Assembly (NCBI GenBank): GCA_016806645.1
Contig: JACSYO010002005.1
Location: 307,501-371,500, forward strand
Length of the DNA: 64,000 nt
Direction: 5' to 3'
Origin: Ophiodon elongatus
Lineage: Eukaryota > Chordata > Actinopteri > Perciformes > Hexagrammidae
The position numbers were made by a program, and so were the translations under genes. The notes below the pieces were generated by a model that was not told where the DNA came from, did not search any database, and was given only the letters and a program-made list of their open reading frames with translations. Below, piece after piece: positions 23,776 through 34,924 of this stretch; the first letter of the stretch is position 1; the number at the start of each line of letters is the position of its first letter.

Positions 23776-23880
23776 CCGGTTCCCCCCTCCGGTTCCCCCC
23801 TCCGGTTCCCCCCTCCGGTTCCCCCCTCCGGTTCCCCCCTCCGGTTCCCCCCTCCGGTTCCACCCTCCGGTTCCCCCTCC
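23776..23880 (+). repeat. Minisatellite, 13-bp unit, about 8 copies
   Basis: Tandem CCGGTTCCCCCCT units, the last ones slightly varied. All frames are open across it, giving collagen-like GGGNRRGEPEG or PPVPPSGSPLR translations that are artefacts of the repeat. Confidence 0.9.
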
Positions 23881-23888
23881 AGTAAACA

Positions 23889-24005
23889 CTGTTAACTCGG
23901 TCACCGATTCCCTGCTCGCCGTGAGCTGCTGGCTCGCCGTCGACATGTTGAGAGCCGTTGAGAGGCAATTGAAATGCTGCCAATCTCAGATCTTGAACCT
24001 TTAAG
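23889..24005 (-). repeat. Dispersed fish repeat ('GATTGGGAGCATTTCTATTGC' family)
   Basis: Read on the minus strand it has TTCAAGATCTGAGATTGGCA, GCATTTCAATTGCCTCTCAA and CGGCTCTCAACATGTCGACG. It aligns well with 31135-31240 and 58036-58130 on the plus strand. Confidence 0.65.
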
Positions 24006-26229
24006 TTAACCTTTAATTTAACCTTTAATACTTGACAACCCATGACATTCCCAAGAGCCTCAGATGGGTTCTGGATTTAGTGCTGAATTGCAAATTAGTA
24101 GAATGACATTGGGGCTCCAGTGCTTTGAAGAAGATACCGAATAGTTGAAATATAAAATATGTCTGAAATACTTATCATGTTCTTTTCCTTCCGACTTCAA
24201 AACAGGCCGGTTAAGCAGCTTATTCCCACCAAGGTGTAGAGAACTGTGTAACGAACACGTGGGCAACCAGGCGGTTTGATGCAGTTGCATTTAAGAGTCA
24301 TAAAATGTCCTTTTACAGCAAACCAATAAGCCCTGCAGACATTAAGACGACCAGGACTGAAGCGCTGAGCATGACTGGGATCGCTGGAGTAATAACAACC
24401 CGGTAAAGTCCAGCTGCTGCTGCAGAAAAGCCGCTTTCTGATTAATTAAACTTGGTCTGCATGGTGTTCTATCTACGGCTGAGACCTGAGAGGACACACC
24501 GTGGCTCCCGCTGAAGCCCGGGGCCACTGGTTTTATGAATACTGTAAATCAAAGTGGCACAGAAATGTCATTTATTTTTTTTTTTCTTCACTAAGTCACA
24601 AAGTTTTGTTTTTTATTGGAGAACTGCGTGGATGAATTGTGCTGGTGGTGTACCTGCTGCTCTTTTTTGGTGAGAAAAACAATGAATAAAATATCAACTT
24701 CTCCGTCTATCGCTAAAAGTGCCGATGATATAATTCCCCGCGTTATCAAGGTCGGCATCCCAGCTGCTGTGTGAAATCATAATTAACGATATATATATAT
24801 ATATATATATCACCTCCATGATTATCTCATTAAATATCAGCCATGTAATCAAATTAAAGATTGTTGATATCATCAAGGGTGTGCGGTTTACTCATGTGAA
24901 AGTGAACTCTGCTGATACCAAGACAGACATGGAAACACAGATCCGATGAAAATAATATTTTAAAAAGAAAATTTTCCGCTCCCTTCGGTGTCAAATTTCT
25001 TGTTAGCGTGATCGCAGAACGCATGTTTTTTAGGATGGCGATGGGAATAGGAAAGCATATGATTGGAATATGTATGACTCACGATATTGCTGATCTCCCA
25101 GATACAGATCCCGGATCTAAAGGTCATCTGGAAGCGGCTCACGAAAGCCGGGGAAGAAGCCACGAGTCAGCGATCCCGGGCTGAGCGTCGGAAGATGCGA
25201 TTGGCTCATCATAAAGCTGTCAAGTGACCAGCTCATCCACAACGGTGAGCACAGTCACATTTCACTGCCACAAATAACACGCTCGCCTTGAATAAATCCA
25301 ACATGCTCTGAAGGAAATAGAGTATCCAGGGAACAGCTTCTATTTTTGTTTTGAGTTTTCTCTGGAAACAAGTCTGATTATGTTTTTTTTTTTTTTTAAA
25401 ACCGAAGGCTTTCTTTGAAAAGTTGACAAGAAGCATTGAAGCCATTGTTTTTTTTTTTGTTGTCTCGCCGCCTACGTCCCGCTCCTTCAAATCTGTTTAT
25501 TTGGCTATTAAACCAACGTGTTTGGCTCTGGTGCAGAAAAATGTCATCTTTTGAGAAATTTGTCAGTTGGAAATAAAACATTCGAGCAGTTTTTCAGTGT
25601 AATTTCACTTGTTTTGCAAAGACTGAAATGCAGTGACATCCTCTAAAGAAAGAAAATGTTCATTTGCATTGCAATGCAGTAATAATCCACCCAATTCTGA
25701 CCGTATTTTTAAAAATAAATACGAGAAAAAAACAATTTGAAGACTTATTACCGGACAAATTGACATGCTAACATGGATTTCTTGCTCTATAGGAAGCTTA
25801 GTCGAACTTCGTTTCTTTGCAAAGCTCCCGTGGTGTTATGAAAATCCCTGTTACATAAGCACATGGAGAAATCTGCCGGTACAATAAACAATGTATAAAA
25901 GTCTTGATGTTTTAAAAAAAGAAGCATGAAAGATCAACCACAGTAGCTTCATGGCAATGGACAAAAATACCCTTTGGTATTACTGAGCGCTGTATTTCTG
26001 GAGGAGCGGAAATTAGCTGAGGTGTGGGATTTTGATTAATAATTTCAGTCACTAATGAGTCATGACCAGAGAGCTACTGGCTGATGAAAGCTAGATAACC
26101 CCGTGAGAGGCGTCTGATCTGTATATGTGGAGAAGCGTTTAGTCATTATGATTTGTTGCGATCCAGCAGACTTCCATTTTTATGACACAAATTTATCTAC
26201 GCAGTGAAAAATTTAAAGCAATGTAGGGA

Positions 26230-26440
26230 ATAGTTAGGAAAACCCTTCATTGCTATCTTGCAGAGAGTTAGAGAAGGAGATTGATACCTTATGGCTGGAC
26301 ACTAAATATGAAGCCATAGGGCAGGGAATCGATTACCTTAGCTTAGCATAAAGGCTGGAAACAGGGGGAAACAGCAAGCCTTCTCTAAAAGACTACCAGC
26401 ACCTCTGAAGCTCACCAAGTAACTCGTTCATCTCTTTGGT
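26230..26440 (+). mobile_element. Left half of a 'GCTTAGCTTAGC' foldback element
   Basis: Contains GCAGAGAGTTAGAGAAGGAG, ATTGATACC, ACCTTAGCTTAGCATAAAGG, CTGGAAACAGGGGGAAACAG and ACCAGCACCTCTGAAGCTCA. No matching right half follows before the next element begins at 26441. Confidence 0.7.
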
Positions 26441-27058
26441 TTAAAGGAACTGTTCAATATTTTAGGAATTATGTCTTTCTGAGAGTTAGATGAGAAGATT
26501 GATACCAAATACGTACGGTAAAAGTAAGGCTCCACCCGGTTAGCTTAGCTTAGCAATACTTAGCTTAGCAACTGATTTAAAAAAGTTGTTAGATCTTTAG
26601 TTGTTTGCTATCTGTTATTGTTGAAACTAAACTGCTCAGGAAGTTCTTCTTCTTTGGGTGTTTTTTTTGGAGGTGACCAAACAGCGTCAGGTGCATCACC
26701 ACCAGACTCTGGACCGGGTGGAGTGGGAATGAACCCGATTCGCATGTAGCCAGAAAGATCAGGTTTGTGGCCAATGGAGGTGCATATATGTGGTTAATGT
26801 GGTAAACAAAACTATATTAAATCACATGTGGATTTTAACCAAGACACTTTAGTTTCGTGACTGTGACGTAACCATATGTACAGATGTCTTTTTCCTCTTG
26901 CTTCCAGTCTTTGTGCTAAGCTAAGCTAAGCTAAGCGGATCTCAATTTTTTTTATTTAGTGCACAGACACGAGAGCTGTATCCATCTTCTCATCTCTCTC
27001 TTAGCAAGAAAGCAAAAAAAAAAGTGTATTTCCCAAAAAATCTCCCGATTCCTTTTAG
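26441..27058. mobile_element. Complete foldback element with both 'GCTTAGCTTAGC' arms
   Basis: The left arm runs from TTAAAGGAACTGTTCAATAT through GAGAGTTAGATGAGAAGATT to GGTTAGCTTAGCTTAGC. The right arm runs from CTAAGCTAAGCTAAGC through TCTTCTCATCTCTCTCTTAG to TCCCGATTCCTTTTA. The roughly 130-190-bp arms are imperfect inverted repeats flanking an unrelated centre without coding capacity. Confidence 0.75.
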
Positions 27059-28078
27059 TGTAAGTTGTGAAAATACTAAATTTAAGCTCCCCAGTGAGCG
27101 AGGACAGAAGGACACTACATCCAGTCGGACCTGATTAGCATTATAATGGAAGTCGGCACACAATGTTGACCTGGCCCAGTTATCAGCTCCACATATCTAA
27201 AATTTGCACATTTTTATTAAAAACAGTGCCCCTCATCTATTTCTGGAACTTATTAAAAACTAACTTTATAAGTAACTCCGTTGACCCGTTTTGAAAGTGT
27301 GCCATCTTCGCCCCGACTTAAAGCCACTTGCAATAGGAACATATCTGTTACTCCGAACATGCCCCCGAGCAGTCAAATCACACGTCTGACTTGATTTATC
27401 ATGTTTCATTATGCAGCTCTCCGCGCACGCTGTTATCTATCATGCTAACTTACACGGGGGATGAGTAATCATCATGCTCCTGGACCTCGTGGAAGGACTT
27501 TCCAGTAAAAATGATGCCAGAGATTTTGAAGGATTACATGGGTGGAAACACGCGTGTATCATGCGGGGAACATACAGTGGTATTCACAGGGCCACAGCTC
27601 AGACTTCGACAGGCTTCGCGTGTGCTTCCTGCAACCAGCGATAAGCGAAACTGTAGCGTTGGTATTTCTTTGTTGCTCTGATCCCAAGTGTTTGATCAAG
27701 TTTACATCGTTTGTCTTCATGATACGTCACGCGGGTTTAACAGATGGAAGCAATAACTGTGCCGGGTCCTGTAATAGCTCGCCAAAGTCAAGGTAATCAG
27801 TCCTTTTCATGAACTTATTTATGGAAGCCCCCCCCCGAATCACCCCCACCCCCCACCTCCCTCTGCTGCCCTACATACTGTCCTCTAACAGCTGCTGCAT
27901 GTCTGCACTCTGATAATCAAAGGTAACAAAGGTCTGGACGAGCTTTGATCAGAGCCCCCTTATTTCTCTTCACCTGGTTTCACCTTTGAGATGCACTCGC
28001 ATGACACAAGGTGCAGAAGTCCACCATGAAACACGTGGTTACATCTAAGTAGTAGTGGAAAGGGGGACATTTCGTTTT

Positions 28079-28380
28079 AAGATAAGATAAGATAAGATAT
28101 TCCTTTATTAGTCCCGCAAGGGGAAATTTACAGGATCACAGCAGCAGAAGTTAAAGTGCAAACAAGATACATAGTAAAAGAACAAACAAGTATTATAAAT
28201 AGCAAATACGCAGCAAAACAGTAGTAAAAACACAGTGAGAATCCACAATAATTGAAATTAAATGAAATAATTGCATGATTTTGTGGTCTTTTAAAATCTA
28301 AAAAATGTTGAATGCTTGGCTGAGGTACAAAAGTTTGAGCATTGATAAAAAACAGAAGTTCAATTGAGACTGTAACCTTC
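28079..28380 (-). mobile_element. 3' end of a non-LTR retrotransposon (Rex/CR1-like)
   Basis: On the minus strand it ends AAATTTCCCCTTGCGGGACT, then AATAAAGGAATATC and a (TTATC)n tail. This is the typical teleost Rex/CR1-like 3' UTR end. No reverse transcriptase sequence remains, so it is heavily 5'-truncated. The upstream border is approximate. Confidence 0.7.
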
Positions 28381-28923
28381 CTCAAATGGATACGTGGAAC
28401 AAACCAAAAAATCTAAATGTCTATCTAAGTTATCCACTTCATTTTCGTTCATTTGAGGTTTGACTGGCGCGCTTTCAATTATCAAAAGAGTCTTCTCCAC
28501 AGTAGCTGGATGGAGACACACTACATTCTGGATTGCATTTAACCACATTATATCATAATACAGTATACTGCTCGACTTGACATGACAAAACGTCAATGTC
28601 CACTTTAAGGACACAAGCAGCGGCTTTGACCCACCCGCCCTGCGTGGACTGTTTTCCATATTTAGTTTAGTCCACGTAATCATGAATGATGAAGAATAAA
28701 GACCCCAAACGTAAACACAGGGCTGGATCGGAGGTGGAATGTCCAACAAACGACGATCTTTCATCCCGGAGACCGCCGTCCGTCCACATGTAAGTCAATG
28801 TTGATGTTTTTGTCACGTACATTTTGTACTGTGGTTATTTAACCCAGACGATGATCTTTACCTAAACTTACCAAATCATTGTGTTGCCTCAACCTGACTG
28901 AGTTTCATTTGAAAAGATCATAT

Positions 28924-29148
28924 CGATGGCCAAAGTGCAAAACCTCCTATCTGTAAAATTATCCAGGAAAAGTGGGAATAACCTTCTATCTGCACTTTGT
29001 ATATATATATATATATATATATATTTTATTTTGTATTATGTATTGGGTATCCTTAACAAATAGCATTCTGCAAGAAAACAACAAGTTTTCTTTTGTATTC
29101 TCCAAAAAGTGAATTTTTCAGATAGGAGGTTTTGCTCTTCGGCCATCG
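28924..29148. mobile_element. Short MITE with 35-bp terminal inverted repeats
   Basis: 28924-28958 and 29114-29148 are reverse complements at 32 of 35 positions, with ends CGATGGCC / GGCCATCG. The roughly 155-bp interior includes an (AT)n run (28999-29024) and no coding capacity. No clear target-site duplication is visible. Confidence 0.75.
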
Positions 29149-29335
29149 GTGATCGGTGTGGATGTACGGAGAGGAAACCGACACGTGTTGCTAGATTTCT
29201 TAGAAATAATGCACGAAAAATAAAGGAGCAACTTTTTAGTGAGATATCACAGGAACCGTCTGTATGAGGATTCGTTGCATTGTTCGTTTGCAGCGCAGTG
29301 CGTCGGTATCAGACGCTCAGAGGCACTGAGGGTCT

Positions 29336-29359
29336 CTCTCTCTCTCTCTCTCTCTCTCT
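29336..29359 (+). repeat. (CT)n microsatellite
   Basis: About 24 bp of CT dinucleotides. Confidence 0.9.
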
Positions 29360-29765
29360 AACCCTATTGTTGTTTTTCATATCATTTAACCTAATTTATT
29401 CCCTCATCAGTATATTTGTTTTACATCCCTACATCCTTGAATGCACCTTAAAAATATACTCTCCCTTACGTCCGTTATTGGCCATGATGAGGACATCATG
29501 AGGATGACAATGACAGATGTTACTTGTCATGATAACGGTCATAATGATAATGATGATCAGGATAATGGAAATCAGTATTACTAAGATAAGGAGCATTTTG
29601 TGTGGAAGCAAATGGGTGATCATGATAATGATTATGATTAATATTACACTATTATAAACTGCAATGTACTGCAATGTTGTGAAAGAAGTTATTTTCTGAC
29701 AAATGTTTCTGTATTTTTGGTACTTTAGTATATGTGCACAGCACACTAACTAGCTACTAGCGAAA

Positions 29766-29822
29766 AAATTTCCCCTTGCGGGATTAATAAAGTATCTATC
29801 TATCCCATCTATCTATCTATTA
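29766..29822 (+). mobile_element. Retrotransposon 3' terminus with (TCTA)n tail
   Basis: AATTTCCCCTTGCGGGATTA, ATAAAGTATC and TATCTATC form the same kind of 3' end as at 28079, but on the opposite strand. The body upstream is not recognisable. Confidence 0.65.
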
Positions 29823-31134
29823 TACAACACAGACAGATGAATAGACGAAGGGGAAATCACAACACCGAAATACATTTTCACATCCTAATTGTCGAATCAT
29901 TTTATTCTGTGTCTCCACGTCCTGTTTTTCCACCGATCTTCGTTCGTGCCCTCAGTTCTTCGGGCCACAGAAGCAACACGACGGAGTGATGCTGCTGCAC
30001 AGTCATCACACCCCAGCTGACACCTGCGTTGAGGTGGGAGGCAGCAGAGGTCACGTAAATGGCCAACCGACCCCGAGGGTTCCTCTCTGTTCCCGTCTCC
30101 TTTCTTTTCCTGCGTCAAAGGAAGCCGTCATTCACCTTTGAAACTTCTACGCTTCCTCTTGGCTCTGTTACCCGTCTCTAGAAGATCAAGACTTTGACCC
30201 ACCTGCGGGTCATTTCAGAGAGAGGGCGTTCCTATTGGCTGTTCTACAAATGTGCAGATGTGCAAATGCAAAATTTGCTACTCCAGCTCGGCAGCAACTG
30301 CATCCACTGGAAAGCAAGACGGACTTCTTAAAGAGAAAAACTGACAATATTGGCGAAGCATTTCAGAGATGGAGAGAAACTGTTGATGGTTCAGCAGCAT
30401 CAAAGGGAGGCTCACGGCTACGGTAGCTAGCGTAGGTTGGGGGCGAGCATGGTTTCTCTTCTCCATCTTTGTAATAGTTTAGCCCTCTGCGCAGGTCACC
30501 GCGAGCTACATTTTCTCTTTATCTCTGAAACTAGAGCCTCGAATCACAGTACGTCGTCTCAAAGGGGCTTTAAGGCCCTCAGGTGTGCAGAGAAAACACG
30601 GTGGGGGGAGGAGAGGGGGGGGGGGGGTAATTCTTATAGAATTGTTGCTGTGTAACGGCCTCGGGATCCCGATTATGACGTATAGGTTCCTCTCTTCAGA
30701 CTAAGTCTCTTCACTATCTGAGACCTGCAGGTGAAACAGAAATCTGACCTCAAGTGTGCCAATCAACACCGAAGCTTCTCGTTGCCTTCGCGGCTGATCA
30801 ATCACATCTGCGCCTCGCTGGCGTCAGGACGAAGTCAAAGGAAGAGCTCGCCAGAAGATCAGAGGTATGAAGGTTGGAGGTATCCTCGGGAAGTTACCGG
30901 CGGGAGCAGCTGCTACTCACCCGCGAACAAAACCTTTTTTTTCATGTTAGCTAAGCTTTACGGTAAAGACATCTAGAGCAACGAGTGCAGCCTCATCTGC
31001 ATTCCCAGGCTTGCAGCTCAACAGCGAGAGGTTTTGTAGGTTAATCCACGATAAAGCACACAGCTTCAAGCAGGTCTGACGAGATTATTTTAAGGTCCAT
31101 TTACTAGCTTTTCCAAAGCTTTCCTTGAAGACAT

Positions 31135-31240
31135 AAAAGGTGCAAGATCCAAGATTGGGAGCATTTCTATTGCTTCCCATTGGCTCTCGACACGTAGACG
31201 ACGAGCTAACGATGCTAACAGCGCAATGCACAGCGCCTAT
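31135..31240 (+). repeat. Dispersed fish repeat ('GATTGGGAGCATTTCTATTGC' family)
   Basis: AAAGGTGCAAGATCCAAGAT, TGGGAGCATTTCTATTGCTT and CCCATTGGCTCTCGACACGT are shared with 58036-58130 and, inverted, with 23889-24005. Confidence 0.65.
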
Positions 31241-34021
31241 CGAAAATGTTGAGCTCAGAGTGATCTCCACACAGGTGTCAGAGAGAGAGAGAGAGGGGCC
31301 TGCAGCGAGACAACGGTTACCAGGTTACCAGCTACCAAAACTGGAATTAGCAGGTACATTTTAACCAAAGTAGCATATGCAAAGGCTGAGACGCACAACA
31401 CAGAGGAAACCAAACCAGACACATCAGAAAGGTCAGCCATGGAAGCAGTGCATGGGTGTGTGAGCCACGGGCGCTCTGCAGGCACTGAAGGTGCAACATC
31501 AACAGACGGTGGGAGGGGCTTTTGCGCTCTTATTCTTAATCAGAAGGCATTTTGTGTATATTTAATCAAAAAGGTTCAAACCATTTAGCATCAAGTCAGC
31601 AGCTTAAAATTGGTGTCTGATTTTGAACTCATTATGTAGTTAAACAAAAGGTCAAATTAACCCTCCATTAATTTTATGGAAATGTTGTACATCAGTTTTG
31701 TAAGTGGCTTCGCTTCCTGTTCGTAGCACCTCAGTGTCTCCTTTGAATCTCCTTATTGGATCATAAAATGAAGAAAAAAAAAAAAAAACAGCTGTAAAAT
31801 GGAAATTAATTTACATTCAAATGTGGACTCAAACCACCGCTGACCAGCGAATGTGAGGAAAAATACCTGCTTTCATCACAGGATAAACACCTCTGTTTAT
31901 TGCTGTTTGCTTTGGCTTTTAAAGGCAGCGGATCATCAGGCGTTCCAGGAAAGAAGGCAGAGTCACGCTTTTAATAGACTTTATGACTGTGATTTATCCC
32001 GCCGTTTCCTGTGTGATCAGCACCACACCTGCGGGCCAGCTACTTTGACTGCACGAGTACGATGTCTTTCCTTCCCAAGTCAAGCCCCCCCCCCCCCAAA
32101 AAAAAATGCACATCAAAACACCTAATTGTAAATACAATCCCGTTGTGTTTATTTCTGATTAAAAGACGGAGTTCAGAACGAAATGTTGAGCTTTCAACCT
32201 GCAGAAACGAGTCTCCGTCTCGTCCCTTTGTGCATCTAAAAATCTCAAAATGATGGCTTGTGTTGTCTGTACACTCCAATGATGTCTGTGTGTAATAACG
32301 AGGAGAAAGCAGGTTGCAACGCATTTGGCACACATGTATCAAACCAAGCAGTAAAATGGCACGAGGCCTAATGGTTCTGGTTTGGTTCTCCTCACAGAGA
32401 GCCCATTAGCTGAGGAGTATTTCCTGCTGGGAGTCACATAGGGGATCATAATGCGTATGGCTCTATGTTTAAAACCCAGCACAGAAGAGGCAGGCTAATG
32501 GACTTCATCTGGAGAACAATTTAATGATTATGCTCAGGGAATACTGGATGTATTTCATGGTACCCACAAAAAGAAATTCAGTCGTGTTACTTAGAAACAT
32601 TTTTATTTGACGAAAAGTATCTTTTCTCTCGGGGTCAAGTAGGAAATAGACTTTACAAATACTATACAAGTCAGTTGTTTTGATTAATACTCGAACACCA
32701 CGAAACACAAACAAAAACAGAAAAGGGATGACTGTCACTGTCAAGAGAATAACCTCGAGGTGTTGTTGGGTGCAGGAGCTGAAGGTGAATCGTTTATCGG
32801 GCAGAGAATCAAACAAACACCTGCTCTCCTGCCGGAAAGATCTCTCTCAGCTCGGAAGCTTTTATAGACGCCGAACCTTCACGGTGAGAGGAAGCGGCCG
32901 TGGCACGCGGAGGTTCAGATGGCAGTGAGATGGAAGCGTTTGATAGAACTCCTGCAATGTGTGATGGTTAGTAAAGTGCACGCGGCATGGCTGTATTTAC
33001 CAACCAGGCTGGTCTGAACCGAAGGACTCCCCTCTCTGCTGACTGATGGTTACTTTGAGGTTATCAGGAAACTAAAAAAGAAATTCAATTTGGAGAAAAG
33101 AACTGTCTCTTTACGCTGTAGAAGCTTCTTGCCTCGGGCTGGTTTAAAGGGTTTGCTCAACCCAAATAAACAAAACCATATTTTCTCTCTAAAAATCTAA
33201 GTCGCATCTCTCTCAAGCTTTATCTTAAAAATAAATCATCTGTTCGCTTAGTTCAGTTCAGCTTCCATATTGAACGTGTATTAATTTTTTTCCTCTAAGA
33301 TATGAAGCTCCTGGTAGCTCCATCCCATCGTTCCTGGGTATACCTTAAAACAAGACTATTTGAATCATCAGATAACACTAAAGGTAAGTGAGAGAATGTG
33401 TTTCGTAATTTGGGTAAACTTACTTACCCTAACGGGGCGTCACGAGGTTTTAAGCTCCAGTGAACACAAGCAGAGGCTCAGCGAGAGTCCGTCCCCGACT
33501 GGGAGAGGTGAGCCAACACTTAGAAAACTCATGAAAATGGAGACAAACCGGGAGTTAAGTCGGATTCAGTTCAGGGCGACGGAGAAGCTTAACTCGCCAC
33601 AACGTTCTCAAATGTACAAACACATCGAGGAGGAAGAAAAGACTCAGGAAAACACATTCAGACGTCTAGATATCTGCTGGTTGCATTTATGACCCCCGAC
33701 AAAGTTGCGGAGGCCAAAAGAAAAGTAAAACTGGAAGTCCAGAGTAAAATATTTAGCTGCACACCGTGGCAAAAAACCTATCCCAAACTCTTTGGCATGT
33801 ACGACCATTTTTATAATTTCATTTATCTTTTTCTCATCAATATAAAAATTGAGATAGAAAAAAGTAAAACAGACAAAAAAAAAAAAAAAAAAAAAAAAGT
33901 ATCAAATTTTATGCCTCCTACGGTTTGTTATCTTACAATAAAATGTTGAACATCAAAATGTTTTCGGCCAAAAAAAAAGGCCATACATCAACGCTACAAA
34001 AAAAAAAAAAAATCTAAAGCC

Positions 34022-34027
34022 TTTATT
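34022..34027 (-). terminator. ctdp1: Polyadenylation signal AATAAA of ctdp1
   Basis: AATAAA on the minus strand in TGTGTAAATAAAGGC is followed within about 10 bp by a long T-run (minus strand, 34013-33997), as expected for a U-rich downstream element. An earlier AATAAA at 34075-34070 is an alternative. Confidence 0.65.
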
Positions 34028-34152
34028 TACACAGCAACGCGCCATTTCTGTACAGGACATTCATTTTTTTTTATTACAGCACACATTCATGGCTCATACA
34101 TCCTAAGTACACACTGATTCCAAAGCAGAAAAATAGGATTTTTAGGTACCAC

Positions 34153-34154
<2 letters not shown>

Positions 34155-34182
<28 letters not shown>
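34155..34182 (+). repeat. (TTG)n microsatellite in the ctdp1 3' UTR
   Basis: About nine TTG units, read as CAA repeats in the transcript. Confidence 0.9.
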
Positions 34183-34183
<1 letters not shown>

Positions 34184-34217
34184 CCTTTACTGTGAATGAG
34201 TCTCTTCATTTTCCACG

Positions 34218-34499
34218 TCACATAAAGTCATTGAGCTCCAGCTCCAAGGCCGCGGCCATCTCGTCCGCCTCCGAGCTGCTTCCTCCTCCTTCCTCGTTGG
34301 AGTCTTTAGAAGACTCGTCCGCAGATTGCTCCGCCTCCTCCTCCTCCTGCTCCTCCTCCTCTTCCTCCTTATTGTCGTCCTCTTCCTCCTTGGCTTCATC
34401 ATGCTTACGTTTGTGGCCTCTACGGAAAGAAACACGAGATGCTTTAGAAAGGGAACTGTGCAGCTTCAGCCCGTGGGACTCCGCTGCTCCTTTCTCACG
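34218..34499 (-). CDS. ctdp1: RNA polymerase II CTD phosphatase FCP1, terminal coding exon
   Basis: This exon encodes the last 93 residues of CTDP1/FCP1, the nuclear phosphatase that removes phosphates from the RNA polymerase II C-terminal domain so that the polymerase can be recycled. Seen: a basic patch RRGHKRK (26-32); an acidic low-complexity stretch (34-70) including EEEEEE and EEEE; then GGGSSSEADEMAAALELELN and the final DFM. The end matches the human CTDP1 C-terminus (GSSSEADEMAKALEAELNDLM), the amphipathic helix known to bind the RAP74 subunit of TFIIF. The acidic tract looks longer than in human. The acceptor is TTTTGTCCTCCAG with the exon starting at 34499 in phase 0; a weaker acceptor (TTTCTTTCCGTAG, exon from 34419) would need a different phase. 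The catalytic DLDQT and BRCT exons lie beyond the right edge or were not recognised. Confidence 0.93.
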   Translation of the reverse strand, partial: REKGAAESHGLKLHSSLSKASRVSFRRGHKRKHDEAKEEEDDNKEEEEEEQEEEEAEQSADESSKDSNEEGGGSSSEADEMAAALELELNDFM

Positions 34500-34872
34500 C
34501 TGGAGGACAAAACCAGACAAAAAAGATGAGTCAAAGTTAACAGAGACAAAACTTGCTCTGTTACTTTAAGGAATACTTCGATGTACTTATACCAGCGTCT
34601 GTAAAGATACATTATTGAGGCGTTATGTTTGTCTAATCTGCACAAAAACGGAGGCGTAAAAGTTCCACAATGTTTCGGGACGTCACGATATGAGATTTTT
34701 ATATCTATATATATATATATATTGTCAAAAAATAAATGAAAATAGTATGTGTACATATATATCGTAGTACTTAAATGGCTCTTACTTATAGCACTTGGTA
34801 GTTTGGCTTTCTTGAGTAAATTGTACTTTCATGATTCTTGTTGTTCTGGGTTTGAACTCATGGTTGAATCAC

Positions 34873-34924
34873 TTATTGTAAGTCGCTTTGGATAAAAGCG
34901 TCTGCTAAATGAAATGTAATGTCA
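34873..34924 (+). repeat. Retroelement 3' tail (GTAAGTCGCTTTGGATAAAA type)
   Basis: TTGTAAGTCGCTTTGGATAA followed by AAGCGTCTGCTAAATG is the stereotyped 3' end shared by many teleost SINEs and their partner LINEs. Only the tail is present. Confidence 0.7.

Larger units (their letters stand above)
12451..33999. other. Intergenic region between ctdp1 3' end and kcng2 promoter
   Basis: No protein-coding gene is supported here. Repeats listed separately account for part of it: microsatellites, an L1/Tx1 LINE, foldback elements, minisatellites and LINE tails. Stretches with nothing recognisable include roughly 17.3-19.0, 24.3-26.2, 27.1-28.0, 29.9-31.1 and 31.3-33.9 kb, apart from A-runs at 13249-13271, 31773-31789 and 33877-33898. 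Confidence 0.6.
34005..34217 (-). other. ctdp1: ctdp1 3' UTR
   Basis: Sequence after the TGA stop (34220-34218) runs to a polyadenylation signal about 195 bp downstream. It contains a (CAA)n tract on the minus strand (34155-34182). The left end is an estimate based on the signal position. Confidence 0.65.

Noticed and set aside
23701..24043. Collagen-like GGGNRRGEPEG reading frames
   Set aside because: It is an artefact of the 13-bp minisatellite, which is open in several frames.
34153..34569. 138-codon plus-strand open frame, serine- and leucine-rich
   Set aside because: It is antisense to the acidic tract of the ctdp1 exon and to the (TTG)n repeat.
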